Below are positions 1-8,570 of a DNA stretch of 64,000 nt, piece by piece (the first letter of the stretch is position 1; each line of letters opens with the position of its first letter). Under the pieces are notes generated by a model. The model did not search any database, was not told the DNA's origin, and saw nothing but the letters and a program-made list of their open reading frames with translations. The stretch is from Pontibacter chinhatensis. Lineage in GTDB: Bacteria; Bacteroidota; Bacteroidia; Cytophagales; Hymenobacteraceae. The position numbers and the translations under genes were made by a program. The stretch covers positions 1 to 64,000 of the forward strand of contig NZ_FOOT01000009.1 in NCBI RefSeq assembly GCF_900113285.1, given 5' to 3'.

Positions 1-2
1 TG

Positions 3-71
3 CAGCGGATAAAGAAAAACATCGCTAAATTAGACCTCAAGCCTGAAGAACTGGGCTTTGCAACGGCCTGA
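3..71 (+). CDS. 3' end of an unidentified gene
   Basis: An open frame enters from the left edge and ends at TGA 69-71. The 22 visible residues (QRIKKNIAKLDLKPEELGFA, then TA) are charged and helical-looking. Too little is present to name a family. It converges with the minus-strand lipoprotein gene that follows, 14 bases away. That this is the true coding frame is likely because the other two plus-strand frames are stopped within the first 30 bases. Confidence 0.5.
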   Translation, partial: QRIKKNIAKLDLKPEELGFATA

Positions 72-85
72 GAAATAAACGTTAG

Positions 86-418
86 TCAGGATTTAGGCAG
101 TAATCGATGACTCTCATCTACCAATCTTTCAATGGCTGAGTTTGCAGTCAGAAGAGCATCTTCAAACTTCCCCAGTTTAAATTCCATTTGTGACTTCCAG
201 AGGGCAGCTTCCATGTTTGCAGGGTCAATAGTGACAGCCTTACTAAAATGCACTAAAGCTCTTTCTGTTACTGCCTTCTGATTCCCACTTGCTTGCTGAA
301 GTACTTCAATTCCGTTTTTGTAGGCTTCCTGACTTTGTCTTTCTGTAATATCCGACTGACATGAAACGACTAAAAAAGTTAAAACAATTACTAAGCTCAT
401 TTTCATAATGAAGTTCAT
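86..418 (-). CDS. Small TPR-like lipoprotein
   Basis: A 110-residue protein with a short hydrophobic signal segment ending in a lipobox-like VVSC, so it is probably a lipid-anchored envelope protein. The rest contains about two helices with tetratricopeptide-like character: one around ALVHFSKAVTIDPANMEAAL and one around KLGKFEDALLTANSAI. Such short TPR lipoproteins usually act in protein contacts, but no partner is evident here. The gene is AT-richer than its neighbours. Its upstream region carries a 29-base repeat (451-479) found again upstream of another AT-rich orphan gene at 27973-28001. The start could also be the Met at residue 5 or 7. Confidence 0.7.
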   Translation of the reverse strand: MNFIMKMSLVIVLTFLVVSCQSDITERQSQEAYKNGIEVLQQASGNQKAVTERALVHFSKAVTIDPANMEAALWKSQMEFKLGKFEDALLTANSAIERLVDESHRLLPKS

Positions 419-450
419 TCTATTTTTGAAATCTTTGCCAACTGGTGTGT

Positions 451-479
451 AGCAGTAAACCTACGCTTATCTGTACTAT
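451..479. repeat. 29-base intergenic repeat, copy 1
   Basis: This 29-base segment matches 27973-28001 with two differences. Its shared core is GTAAACCTACGCTTATCTG. It is flanked by the imperfect arms GTGTAGC and GCTGCAC, which can pair. It lies just upstream of the minus-strand lipoprotein gene at 86-418. The function is unknown; it could be a hairpin, a recombination site or a promoter-region element. Confidence 0.6.
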
Positions 480-521
480 GTACGAAGCTGCACTTCCTCT
501 CAAGGAAAGCCCATCATACCT

Positions 522-743
522 CTAACCAGCCGTAGCACCCCTCTGAGGCAGCAACTTCCTTAGCAGGAAATATACCGCCGCAGATACTATAGCCCAGGAT
601 GCCACATCAATTAAAAACTTCAGGTTAAGTATACCCTCACTGAAAATATCATAATCAAACCCAATCAGGCTGTGGACAACCTTCACAACAACATAGGTGA
701 TGATAAGCGAAATAAAAGTCGTGCGTTTAGAATGCATGCTCAT
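522..743 (-). CDS. Small membrane protein, two transmembrane segments
   Basis: A 73-residue protein with two hydrophobic stretches, one at about residues 9-27 and one at about 44-62, followed by a basic C-terminus (RKLLPQRG). No family was recognised. It starts two bases after the stop of the 70-residue membrane protein upstream on the same strand, so the two probably form a small operon and may work together. The function is unknown. Confidence 0.6.
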   Translation of the reverse strand: MSMHSKRTTFISLIITYVVVKVVHSLIGFDYDIFSEGILNLKFLIDVASWAIVSAAVYFLLRKLLPQRGATAG

Positions 744-745
744 AC

Positions 746-958
746 TTACTCGGCTATGAAAGACTTGTAGAAATAGGCGCCTGCCACAGTGCCCAGCACC
801 AGCAGAAGGATGATGTTGGCTATGAGCGGAACCTTGGCATATTGCTTCTTTTTGTGATTATACAGCGAGCCCCCCAGGATAATGGCAAGCAATGTGGAGT
901 TGATCATGGTGAGGACGCTGTTAATGGCAAGCCAAATGTCTCTGAAAGTTGAAGCCAT
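746..958 (-). CDS. Small membrane protein, two transmembrane segments
   Basis: A 70-residue protein with an N-terminal hydrophobic stretch (about residues 15-32), a short basic loop (HKKKQ) and a second hydrophobic stretch (about 43-65). By the positive-inside rule the loop is probably cytoplasmic. It is the first gene of a tight two-gene unit with the 73-residue membrane protein at 522-743. No family was recognised. Confidence 0.6.
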   Translation of the reverse strand: MASTFRDIWLAINSVLTMINSTLLAIILGGSLYNHKKKQYAKVPLIANIILLLVLGTVAGAYFYKSFIAE

Positions 959-1140
959 GGATTTTCTTGTTTAGGTGCTCTGGATATTACGCTCTAACAA
1001 TATAAGGAATTCCAGATAAAAGTATGGCACCTATCGAAGAATTTATACTATTGCATTGCCTTGTAGGCAAAACAAAAGCAGCTGCCAAAGTATAAATACC
1101 CCGGCAGCTGCTCTTTAAAGTATAAAATCAGCAAGTATAG

Positions 1141-1704
1141 CTAGCCCTGCGTAAAGCAGCTTTGGTCGGTTAGGAGCATTTGCTCCACCGGGAAGCCCTT
1201 GCGGTCGGCCAGTTGCACGAGGCGTTCCAGCACGTCTTGGTCCAGGGTGGGGGTGCGGGAGAGAATCCAGAGGCTTTCGCGATCGGGCGCGCCCACCAGG
1301 GCGTAGGCATAATCGGGGTCCAGCTCCAGGATCCAGTAATCTCCCCGGAAAGGCCAGAAAAACTCTACCCGCAGCTTGCTGTTGCCGCTGCCTTCCACCG
1401 GGTAGGCCTTGCCCTCAGTTACACTCAGTTTACCGTTTGGCCCGCCCTTGCGACAGGCGTTTTTCACCTCCACGTAGCCGGCGGAGTTTTGGCTGTACTC
1501 GGCATACACGCAGTGGCAGCCTTTTTCGTAGCGCTGCGGCAGGCGGGCTATTTCGTACCAACGCCCTTGGTAGCGGTCCAGGTCTACGTGCGGCACTGTT
1601 TTAAGGGGAGCGTGTTTGCGGTTGCGCGTGCTAAGTATGGCCGTGCCGGCCAGCACAGTGCCCGCTATCAGCAGTAGTCTTGTTTTCTTGTTCATCGTTT
1701 TCAT
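1141..1704 (-). CDS. blc: Lipocalin family protein (Blc-like)
   Basis: A 187-residue bacterial lipocalin. After an N-terminal hydrophobic segment (about residues 9-25) comes the hallmark GRWYEIARLPQRYEKG of the first lipocalin conserved region, and later strands such as DYWILELDPDYAYALVG and LWILSRTP that match the Blc/apolipoprotein D pattern. Lipocalins of this type bind lipids or other small hydrophobic ligands in the envelope. Unlike E. coli Blc, no lipobox cysteine is visible in the signal segment, so it may be anchored by the segment itself or exported. Its ATG overlaps the TGA of the GNAT gene upstream (ATGA), which indicates translational coupling. A second possible start is the Met at residue 4. 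Confidence 0.9.
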   Translation of the reverse strand: MKTMNKKTRLLLIAGTVLAGTAILSTRNRKHAPLKTVPHVDLDRYQGRWYEIARLPQRYEKGCHCVYAEYSQNSAGYVEVKNACRKGGPNGKLSVTEGKAYPVEGSGNSKLRVEFFWPFRGDYWILELDPDYAYALVGAPDRESLWILSRTPTLDQDVLERLVQLADRKGFPVEQMLLTDQSCFTQG

Positions 1705-2132
1705 AGGGGCTTTTCCATTTTGTAGTGCTGTATGGTTCCGAACAGCAGGTGTGTTTTCTCTACTACTTCATACCCGTTGCGGCGGTAAAAGTTCACGGCA
1801 TTTTCGCGGGCCTGCAGCGTCATGCGTTCGGCTCCCAGGGCGCGGGCGCGCGCCTCCATGTACTGCAACAGCTGGTCGCCCAGGCGTTTGCCTTGCTGGT
1901 CACTTCGGATGCCCATAAAGCGCAGTTGCCCCTCCTGCGGCGTGTGCAGGTGCAGGCGGCAAACGCCCACGGCCTCGCCGGCGTCGTTTACCAGCATGGC
2001 ATGGATGGCGGAGGCATCGTCGTCGGCGCGCTCGCTGCCTTCGGGCTGGCCCCAGGGCTGGCGCAGCGTTTGGTAGCGCAGTCGGTAGTATTGCTCAAAC
2101 TGTTCGGGGGTGGTGGGCTCTATGATTTCCAT
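1701..2132 (-). CDS. GNAT family N-acetyltransferase
   Basis: A 143-residue single-domain GNAT enzyme. The acetyl-CoA binding motif A is seen as DQQGKRLGDQLLQYME (consensus Q/R-x-x-G-x-G/A) near residues 77-92. The family C-terminal pattern follows as NAVNFYRRNGYEVVEKTH. These enzymes move an acetyl group from acetyl-CoA to an amine; the substrate cannot be told from sequence. It overlaps the lipocalin gene by four bases, so the two are probably co-transcribed, although no functional link is obvious. Confidence 0.88.
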   Translation of the reverse strand: MEIIEPTTPEQFEQYYRLRYQTLRQPWGQPEGSERADDDASAIHAMLVNDAGEAVGVCRLHLHTPQEGQLRFMGIRSDQQGKRLGDQLLQYMEARARALGAERMTLQARENAVNFYRRNGYEVVEKTHLLFGTIQHYKMEKPL

Positions 2133-2445
2133 GGGTGATGGCTTTATGGGTATGAGGTAGATTTATACTTTGCTTTGCGTGAGGGATGGAGCGGTTGTCT
2201 GAGCTCCTCCGAAAGCTTTCGGAGAGCGAGCCGCGAGAGCCCGACGGCTGTGCCGGCACGCCCAAAGTATGCTTCTGCTCCTCCCGCTTATTTATACTTT
2301 AGCGCGTGCGTACACTATACGTGCCCGCCGGCCGGCAATTTACGCGCAACCGTGCCGCAATTTAGCAATTCAACATTCCGGTAATTAACAATAACTTTGT
2401 CGGCATAATTAAGTAAATCAGTTTCTAAAGTATAAGTATAAAACT
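2133..2445. other. Divergent intergenic region with yajQ promoter box
   Basis: This 313-base gap separates the divergent GNAT and yajQ genes. It holds a TAACTTTG box at 2392-2399 that fits the Bacteroidota -7 consensus TAnnTTTG, 46 bases before the yajQ ATG; the matching -33 element is weak. Several copies of the AAGTATA/TATACTT word are present (near 2166, 2293, 2430 and 2436). No gene is visible. Confidence 0.5.
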
Positions 2446-2943
2446 ATGGCATCTTTCGACATTGTAAGCAAGGTAGACCCCCAAACCATGGACAACGCCG
2501 TGAACGTGGCCCGCAAGGAAATCCTGAACCGCTACGACTTCCGCGACACCAAGGGCAGCCTGGAGTATGACAAGAAAAATAACGTGGTCACCATCACGAT
2601 GGAGAACGACATGCGTGTGCAGCATACCGAGGACGTACTTATCGGGAAAATGGTGAAGCAGGGCCTTGATGCCACCGCGCTCGACTTCTCCAAAGAGGCC
2701 CAGCAATCGGGGGCGATGCTGAAGAAAGAGATCCGCGTTAAGGCTGGTATTGATAAGGATACCTCCAAAAAAATCATGAAGCTCATCAAAGACAGCAAGC
2801 TGAAAGTATCGCCGGCCATTATGGACGAAACCATCCGGGTGACGGGCAAAAAGATAGACGACCTGCAGGGTGTGATTGCCGTGCTGCGCACCAACGCCGA
2901 GGAAATAGGCATGCCGCTGCAGTACGTGAACATGAAGAGTTAA
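2446..2943 (+). CDS. yajQ: YajQ family nucleotide-binding protein
   Basis: A 165-residue, full-length member of the YajQ (UPF0234, DUF520) family. It begins with MASFDIVSKVD and has the family signature NRYDFRDTKG near residue 29, followed by two ferredoxin-like halves and the C-terminal stretch LQGVIAVLRTNAEEIGMPLQYVN. Family members bind nucleotides, and in Xanthomonas a member is a cyclic di-GMP effector; whether this one binds cyclic di-GMP is not known. It stands as a single gene with its own promoter box at 2392-2399. Confidence 0.95.
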   Translation: MASFDIVSKVDPQTMDNAVNVARKEILNRYDFRDTKGSLEYDKKNNVVTITMENDMRVQHTEDVLIGKMVKQGLDATALDFSKEAQQSGAMLKKEIRVKAGIDKDTSKKIMKLIKDSKLKVSPAIMDETIRVTGKKIDDLQGVIAVLRTNAEEIGMPLQYVNMKS

Positions 2944-3125
2944 ATGGTTGAATTGTTGGATGGTTAAATTGTGGGGTTGTTTTGACCGGGGAAGTATAGT
3001 TTACCGTTAAGCTTCTTGCGTTTGGCTATACCTGTTCTTGTGCAATTCGTATGAGCATAGCATTAAATAATTGTGCTGGTAAGGCAAACAACAATTTAAC
3101 CATCCAACAACTTCGCCTGTAACCT

Positions 3126-3911
3126 ATGGAAATCTTCGCCAATCCGGATACCTGGATAAGCCTGCTGACGCTGACCTTTATGGAGGTGGTGCTGGGCATC
3201 GACAATATTGTTTTTATCTCCATCATCGTAAGCCGCCTGCCCAAGGAGCAACAGGCCAAGGGGCGCAACATCGGCCTGATGCTGGCGCTGGTTTTCCGCG
3301 TTATCCTGCTCTTGTTCATCTCCTGGATTGTGAGCGCCTCTGACCCGATTTTCTCCATCAACCTGCCGTTTACAGAAGAGAACTTCCCGGTGTCGTGGCG
3401 TGACATTATACTTTTTGCCGGCGGTCTGTTCCTGCTGGCCAAGTCCGTAACCGAGATCCACAACAAGCTGGAGGGCGAAGAGGAAACGCACGAAGCCGGT
3501 AAGGCATACGCCACGCTGGGGCAGGTGCTCGTCCAGATCATCCTGATAGACATCGTGTTCTCCTTCGACTCCATCCTGACGGCCGTAGGCCTGGCGCAGG
3601 AGGTTATTATCATGATCATCGCCGTGATTCTGGCCATGGTGATTATGCTGATCTTTGCCAAGTACGTGAGTGATTTTGTTAACAAGCACCCCACTGTGAA
3701 GATGCTGGCTCTGGCCTTCCTGCTCCTGATTGGCTTTATGCTGGTGGTGGAGGCGCTGCACCAGCACATCCCGAAAGGCTACATCTACTTTGCCATGTTC
3801 TTCTCGCTGCTGGTGGAGATGCTCAACTTGCGGCTCCGCAAAAAGACGCAGCCGGTGCACCTGCGCCAGAATACCATTGTGGAGGAAGACAAGTACACGG
3901 CTGCAGAGTAG
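3126..3911 (+). CDS. TerC family integral membrane protein
   Basis: A 261-residue membrane protein of the TerC family with about seven hydrophobic segments. Two acidic transmembrane motifs typical of the family are visible: LGIDNIVFISI near residue 23 and IDIVFSFDSIL near residue 143. TerC proteins are linked to metal-ion (notably manganese) export or metalation of exported proteins, and historically to tellurite resistance; the substrate of this copy is not shown. No ter operon partners lie nearby. The hydrophilic tail after about residue 235 is cytoplasmic or periplasmic. The gene ends just before a strong hairpin terminator. Confidence 0.92.
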   Translation: MEIFANPDTWISLLTLTFMEVVLGIDNIVFISIIVSRLPKEQQAKGRNIGLMLALVFRVILLLFISWIVSASDPIFSINLPFTEENFPVSWRDIILFAGGLFLLAKSVTEIHNKLEGEEETHEAGKAYATLGQVLVQIILIDIVFSFDSILTAVGLAQEVIIMIIAVILAMVIMLIFAKYVSDFVNKHPTVKMLALAFLLLIGFMLVVEALHQHIPKGYIYFAMFFSLLVEMLNLRLRKKTQPVHLRQNTIVEEDKYTAAE

Positions 3912-3931
3912 AGACAAGACAGCTTTTTCAG

Positions 3932-3963
3932 AGGCTTCCGGCATGCGCCGGGAGCCTTTTTTA
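3932..3963 (+). terminator. Rho-independent terminator after the TerC gene
   Basis: An 11-bp stem (AGGCTTCCGGC with GCCGGGAGCCT, one G-T pair) closes a four-base loop and is followed by a T run. It begins 20 bases after the TerC stop codon. Confidence 0.85.
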
Positions 3964-4037
3964 TTTGCCGGTGGCGCCCGGGGAAAGTATAAATACGTAT
4001 ATTCGGAGAGCTATATATACTTTTGCCTCACTGCCTT

Positions 4038-6353
4038 ATGCGCCACCGTAATTCTGCTATTGCCGCCTTCGTACTGCTTGCCCTGACGGGGCTGGCCCTG
4101 CTGAGCGTTTTCCTGCTGATGCCGCCCAAGCCGGTACCGGCCACCGCGCCTTCAGAGGTGTTCTCGGCAGAGCGGGCCATGCAGCACGTAAACCGGATAG
4201 CGGCGCAGCCGCATGCCATGGGCACGGCCGCGCACGCCCAAGTAAGGGCTTACCTGTTGCAGCAAATGCAGGAGCTTGGCCTTAACCCGCAGGTGCAGGA
4301 AGCCCTGGCAACAGACGATCAAGGCATCGTTGCCAACGTGGGCTACGTGTATAACCTGCTGGGGCGCGTAAAAGGCACGGGCGGAGGCAGGGAGGCTATA
4401 CTTCTGGTGGCCCATTACGACTCGCAACCAAACACTTTGGGCGCCGGGGATGATGCCGCCGGCGTGGCCGCGATACTCGAAACCGTGCGGGCGCTGCAGC
4501 ACAGCGAACCGCTGCAGCAGGATGTGATCGTGCTGCTGACTGATGGGGAAGAGTATGGCTTGTTTGGCGCGAGGGCTTTTCTGGAGCACCCCTGGGCCCG
4601 GGAGGTGGCGCTGGTGCTGAACGTAGAGGCCCGTGGCAACAAGGGGCCAAGTATGACCTTTGAGCTGAGCCCGCAGAATGGCTGGATTGCCCGGCGGTTC
4701 ATAGAGGCGGCGCCTTATCCTTTTGTGAGCTCCCTGGCTTACGAGATATACAGCCGCATGCCCAACGATACCGACTTTACCATTTTTAAGGATGCGGGCT
4801 ACACCGGGCTTAACTCGGCCTTTATAGGCGGGCTTGCGCATTACCACAAAGCCACCGACTCACCCGAGAACCTCAGCCGGGAAAGCCTGCAACACCACGG
4901 CAGCAACATGCTGGCGCTGGTACGGCACTTCGGGCAGCTTAGCCTCTCCCAGACAAAGGCACCTGATATCGTCTTCTTTAACTTCATCAACGGCTGGGTG
5001 ATACATTACCGGCTGGGGCTGAACGTGTTTTTTGTGGCCCTGGGCGCGCTGCTATTATTAGCAACCGTTAAAGTGGCCCTGCAAAAGAAAATGGCCACCG
5101 GAAAGCAGGTTATAGCTGGTGTAGGAGCTTACCTGTTGCTGCTGGTAGCCGTGGCGGGCTTGTTTATACCTGTAAACGGTCTGGTGCTGTCGCTGCTGCC
5201 ATCGGGTGGCCTTGGCGGAGCTTACGGGGCTGATCAGTTCTTTATAGCTTACCTGCTGCTGGCGGTGGGGTTATTTATACTTTTAAACTGGCTGGTGTTG
5301 CGCTGGCTGCCTCTGTTCCCGCTGCTGCTGGGGGTGTTTATACTTCAGTTTGTGCTGATGGGCGTGCTGGCCTTAATGGTGCCGGCTGCGGCCTACCTGC
5401 TGCTCTTCCCGCTGCTGTTTGGCATGGGCGGAGTGTTGCTGGTGCTGCTGCAGGAGCTGCATCAAAAGCTGGATAAAGGCTGGGGCTACGTGCATATACT
5501 TTTACTCGCTGCGCTTCCTGCTATTTTTATTATTATGCCGATCGCGTATTCGGTTTTCCTGGCGTTTGAGCTGCAGATGCCGATAGCAAGTATGGCTTTG
5601 CTGACGCTATTGCTGGGCCTGCTGCTGCCGCTTTTGGTGCTGCTGGAGCGAAGCTACCGCTGGCGCTTTGTGCCGCTGCTGCCCCTGGTGCTGCTGGCTG
5701 TTGGTGTGCTGCAAGTATGGCGTGCCGTAGCAGGAGAGCAGCCCTCTGCACAAACGCCCCTGCACAGCCAGGTGGCCTATTACCTGAATGCGGATGCCGG
5801 AAAGGCTTACTGGGTATCGGGTACGGAGCAACTGGATGAGTGGAAGCAGCAGTTTTTTACCGCCGCCCAGGCCGGTCCGCTCGAGGAAGTATATCCGCAT
5901 GCCCAGCGGCGACAGCTTAAAAACCAGGCGGAGCCCCTTGCCCTGGTACCGCCTGTCGCTCAAGTGCTTGCTGATTCTGTTGTAGGGGATGAGCGATTGC
6001 TGCGCCTGCGCCTATCTTCGCCGCGCGGGGCGGCGCACCTGGAGGTTATACTTCAGCCGGGCACTACCGATACCTTGCAAAGTATAAAACTCAGCGGCAA
6101 GGAGCTGCACCCGCGCCCCATTCTTGCGCCTTCAGGGAATGTCTACCACATCCGACATTACGGGCTGCCCATTAGGAAAGAAGCTGAACTGGAAGTGCGC
6201 CTGAAAACCGGGGTGCCGCTTCACCTGCTGCTCTATGACCATACGTTGGCGTTGCCGCAGGAGCTGGTAAGGCAGCCCATGCCGCCCCACATCATCCCTT
6301 CCCAGGGGCGCGATAGCAACCTGACCGTGGTGCGGCAACAGTATACTTTCTAA
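4038..6353 (+). CDS. M28 family membrane metallopeptidase
   Basis: A 771-residue protein that combines an M28 aminopeptidase domain with a multi-spanning membrane domain, like the ER peptidases Fxna/ERMP1. After a signal anchor (about residues 7-28), zinc-site motifs appear: AHYDS (about 125-129), GAGDDAAG (about 135-142), DGEEYGLFGA and NDTDFTIF. From about residue 315 there are eight or so hydrophobic segments, and a soluble C-terminal domain of about 200 residues follows. The peptidase probably faces the periplasm; the natural substrate is unknown. I chose ATG 4038 because the upstream TTG (4023) adds only five residues ahead of a good signal anchor. Confidence 0.9.
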   Translation: MRHRNSAIAAFVLLALTGLALLSVFLLMPPKPVPATAPSEVFSAERAMQHVNRIAAQPHAMGTAAHAQVRAYLLQQMQELGLNPQVQEALATDDQGIVANVGYVYNLLGRVKGTGGGREAILLVAHYDSQPNTLGAGDDAAGVAAILETVRALQHSEPLQQDVIVLLTDGEEYGLFGARAFLEHPWAREVALVLNVEARGNKGPSMTFELSPQNGWIARRFIEAAPYPFVSSLAYEIYSRMPNDTDFTIFKDAGYTGLNSAFIGGLAHYHKATDSPENLSRESLQHHGSNMLALVRHFGQLSLSQTKAPDIVFFNFINGWVIHYRLGLNVFFVALGALLLLATVKVALQKKMATGKQVIAGVGAYLLLLVAVAGLFIPVNGLVLSLLPSGGLGGAYGADQFFIAYLLLAVGLFILLNWLVLRWLPLFPLLLGVFILQFVLMGVLALMVPAAAYLLLFPLLFGMGGVLLVLLQELHQKLDKGWGYVHILLLAALPAIFIIMPIAYSVFLAFELQMPIASMALLTLLLGLLLPLLVLLERSYRWRFVPLLPLVLLAVGVLQVWRAVAGEQPSAQTPLHSQVAYYLNADAGKAYWVSGTEQLDEWKQQFFTAAQAGPLEEVYPHAQRRQLKNQAEPLALVPPVAQVLADSVVGDERLLRLRLSSPRGAAHLEVILQPGTTDTLQSIKLSGKELHPRPILAPSGNVYHIRHYGLPIRKEAELEVRLKTGVPLHLLLYDHTLALPQELVRQPMPPHIIPSQGRDSNLTVVRQQYTF

Positions 6354-6363
6354 ACAAGGATTT

Positions 6364-7023
6364 TTAGCTCCAGAACTCAGAGGCTTTGCGGGCCATCCGG
6401 AAAAAGAGCTCACGCTCCAGCCCGGCTACCTGGCGGGCTTCGCAGTCGGAGTAGCCGTTTTCAATGGCATTCAGGTAGTCGTAGTAGAGCTGGGCCAGCT
6501 CCAGCGAGTCGTCCTCGAAGCACTCGGAGAGCTCTTCTGTAGGCTTTTTCTCCGGCTCAAATACTTTGGAAGGGTATAGCTTATCGAGTTGGTAAATGAG
6601 GTACTTCTGGCGCGTCTTATTCTGCTTGCCGCTAAACAGTTCCTCCAGGGGCAGGTCTTCGTTATCCTCCTCCAGCACGCCCAGGTCGTCCTCCACCGCC
6701 AGCGGCTCATACACGATGATATCGTGGCCGGTTAGCTCCAGGTATTCCTCAAACTTCTCCTTTATGGGGATAAGGGTAGGCGAGTCATAAGGCCTGTCCA
6801 GCACCTCGGCCATGTGCAGGGCTATCTCTTTTCCTTTCTCGCCGGCGGCGATAAGGATCTGGTTAAACTGGCAGAAGTCGCAGCCCAGGTACACAAACTT
6901 ATACTCATCGTCCAGCACCGTAAAGCACCAGAGCGTAATAAATTCGGTGTCATCAATCACCACTGTGTCGATGTATAGTTCGTTTATCTGAACATAGCGC
7001 GGTGCGTATTCCTGAGCATCCAT
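6364..7023 (-). CDS. Hypothetical acidic protein
   Basis: A 219-residue, strongly acidic soluble protein with no signal peptide or membrane segment. The N-terminal half looks like alternating strands (for example ELYIDTVVIDDTEFITLWCF and EYKFVYLGCDFCQFNQI), the middle is an acidic linker (EEDNEDLPLEE), and the C-terminal third is helical. No family was recognised. It converges with the M28 peptidase gene, ten bases apart, and has no clear operon partner. Confidence 0.65.
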   Translation of the reverse strand: MDAQEYAPRYVQINELYIDTVVIDDTEFITLWCFTVLDDEYKFVYLGCDFCQFNQILIAAGEKGKEIALHMAEVLDRPYDSPTLIPIKEKFEEYLELTGHDIIVYEPLAVEDDLGVLEEDNEDLPLEELFSGKQNKTRQKYLIYQLDKLYPSKVFEPEKKPTEELSECFEDDSLELAQLYYDYLNAIENGYSDCEARQVAGLERELFFRMARKASEFWS

Positions 7024-7139
7024 GGCGTTAGCGGCTTAATAGTTTAGGCTGTGGCGCAGAACCAGTGTAGGTACTTAAATTCGTATACGCAGTTTTTCCT
7101 CACATGGGAAATAATATATATACAAATTTTTATCTCAGG

Positions 7140-7325
7140 TTAGTCGTCGTGGCGGCGCAGGTAGTAAATAACGCCCCCTACCAGCGTTACCCCAATGCGA
7201 ATGGCCCAGCTGCCTGTTTCGCCAAAGTTTTTTAACCAATTTAATACCAGCAAGTTAGCGCCCAATGCCTCCAGCGTAAGCGACACCAGCCCCGCCAGCA
7301 GCAGGAATAATCCTATAAATTCCAT
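7140..7325 (-). CDS. Small membrane protein
   Basis: A 61-residue protein with an N-terminal hydrophobic segment (about residues 3-29) and a second one (about 40-56), ending in the charged tail YYLRRHDD. No family was recognised. It stands alone, with a 24-base inverted repeat of the AAGTATA word (7364-7387) 39 bases upstream of its start. Confidence 0.55.
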   Translation of the reverse strand: MEFIGLFLLLAGLVSLTLEALGANLLVLNWLKNFGETGSWAIRIGVTLVGGVIYYLRRHDD

Positions 7326-7363
7326 ACTTGCTAATTTTTTAGTGGAAGGTACAATTTATAAAG

Positions 7364-7387
7364 GCAAAGTATAAGTATATACTTTGC
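7364..7387. repeat. Inverted pair of the AAGTATA word
   Basis: A perfect 10-bp inverted repeat (GCAAAGTATA, loop AGTA, TATACTTTGC). It lies between the small membrane protein gene and the M19 dipeptidase gene, both on the minus strand. It could fold as a hairpin or serve as a two-fold symmetric binding site. It is one of four such inverted pairs in the window. Confidence 0.7.
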
Positions 7388-7466
7388 TAAATATAGCAAT
7401 CGGTAAGTATAAATCCAGAAAATTCTGCAGATAATGTCATAGGGCAGTAATGTGCTTAGCGCACCT

Positions 7467-8495
7467 TCAGGTCCAAAGGCGCTCGATAAAGCGCTGTGCA
7501 TTGGCAAAGGCCAGCTTTTGTAGCTGCTCCGGCGGGTATTGCCCCTGCAGCTGCTCCAGCAGGTAAGTATAGCTGGTGCTGGCCAGCGCATGCTCCTTAA
7601 AGTAAAAGGGAAAGCGGCTCAGATCCTGCTCATCGGCAAAGTAAAAGTAATCTGCCCCGAAGCTGAGGACATCTGCCGCCCCGTGGGCAAAGCCGTAGTG
7701 GATGTGCTGCAGCATGGCGGCTGGGTCTTCGGTGTTCACGAACTTGCGCAGAAAGTTCATCCCTATCAGTCCCTGCCGGCGGATAATCTCCTGTGCCAGC
7801 TCTGCGGGCAGGTTGCGCTCGTGTGGCCACACCGGCCTGAAGTTGGAATGACTGGCCATGATGGGAATATCGAGCCGCTCAGTGTCGATGTGGTTGAGTA
7901 TGTCGAAGGCCAGTGCGTCGCTGGTGTGCGACAGATCCACGGCAATGCGGCGGCCGTGCAGGTAATCGAGCAGCATGCGCCCATCGGTGGTAATGCCATG
8001 CGTGGGAGCAGAGGAGTTGCCGCCCCCAAAGCGGTTGGCCGTGTGGTGGGTAAAGCTGATGTAGAGGATGCGCTCGCATACTTCTATCATCTTCTCCAGG
8101 CGCTTAAAGCCTTCCTCCAGCGGTTCGTCCTCCTCGCAGAAGCCGGCGGCGTTCTCAATGGCTGCCACCATCCCTGTTTTCCCCGGTTGCTGCAAAACCT
8201 GCTGCAGTTGGGGCGCATTGGTAACGGCGGTCAGGCAGTTGTCATTGTCGGCCAACTGGCGGAACATCTGGCACTGCAGTTCGGCAAAGCGGGTGCTGCC
8301 GGGAGCCGTGGCCGAGAAAATCGCCATTACCTGCAGCTTTACGTTGCCCTCTACCAGGGCCGGCACGGCGCAGCCTATTTCCTCTATCCGGTCTATGTCC
8401 GCATTGGGCACATCGGTCAGGTATACCAGTAAGTCGCAGTGCAGGTCGATGATGGGCAGTCGGGCAGCGGGTGTAGGGCTCATAGGCTGGGGCAA
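7467..8495 (-). CDS. Membrane dipeptidase (peptidase family M19)
   Basis: A 342-residue enzyme of the renal dipeptidase family (M19), a zinc-dependent TIM-barrel peptidase that cleaves dipeptides. The metal-site motifs are visible: DLHCD (residues 17-21), IENAAGF near residue 117, VDLSHTS and MASHSNFRPV in the middle, and a late GADYFYF with an Asp. No signal peptide is seen, so it is probably cytoplasmic. M19 members may act on D,L-dipeptides from cell-wall turnover. It precedes the DUF4864 gene on the same strand but with a 75-base gap, so co-transcription is uncertain. Confidence 0.9.
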   Translation of the reverse strand: MPQPMSPTPAARLPIIDLHCDLLVYLTDVPNADIDRIEEIGCAVPALVEGNVKLQVMAIFSATAPGSTRFAELQCQMFRQLADNDNCLTAVTNAPQLQQVLQQPGKTGMVAAIENAAGFCEEDEPLEEGFKRLEKMIEVCERILYISFTHHTANRFGGGNSSAPTHGITTDGRMLLDYLHGRRIAVDLSHTSDALAFDILNHIDTERLDIPIMASHSNFRPVWPHERNLPAELAQEIIRRQGLIGMNFLRKFVNTEDPAAMLQHIHYGFAHGAADVLSFGADYFYFADEQDLSRFPFYFKEHALASTSYTYLLEQLQGQYPPEQLQKLAFANAQRFIERLWT

Positions 8496-8570
8496 GGGTT
8501 TAGGGCTCAGGATAAGCTAAGTTAGCTGATTGTATTTGAGCAGGCAACTGCCTGTGCAGGAAATTAGGTG

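Noticed and set aside
1180-1677. 165-residue plus-strand frame opposite the lipocalin gene
   Set aside because: Shadow of a GC-rich minus-strand gene that has a clear family match.
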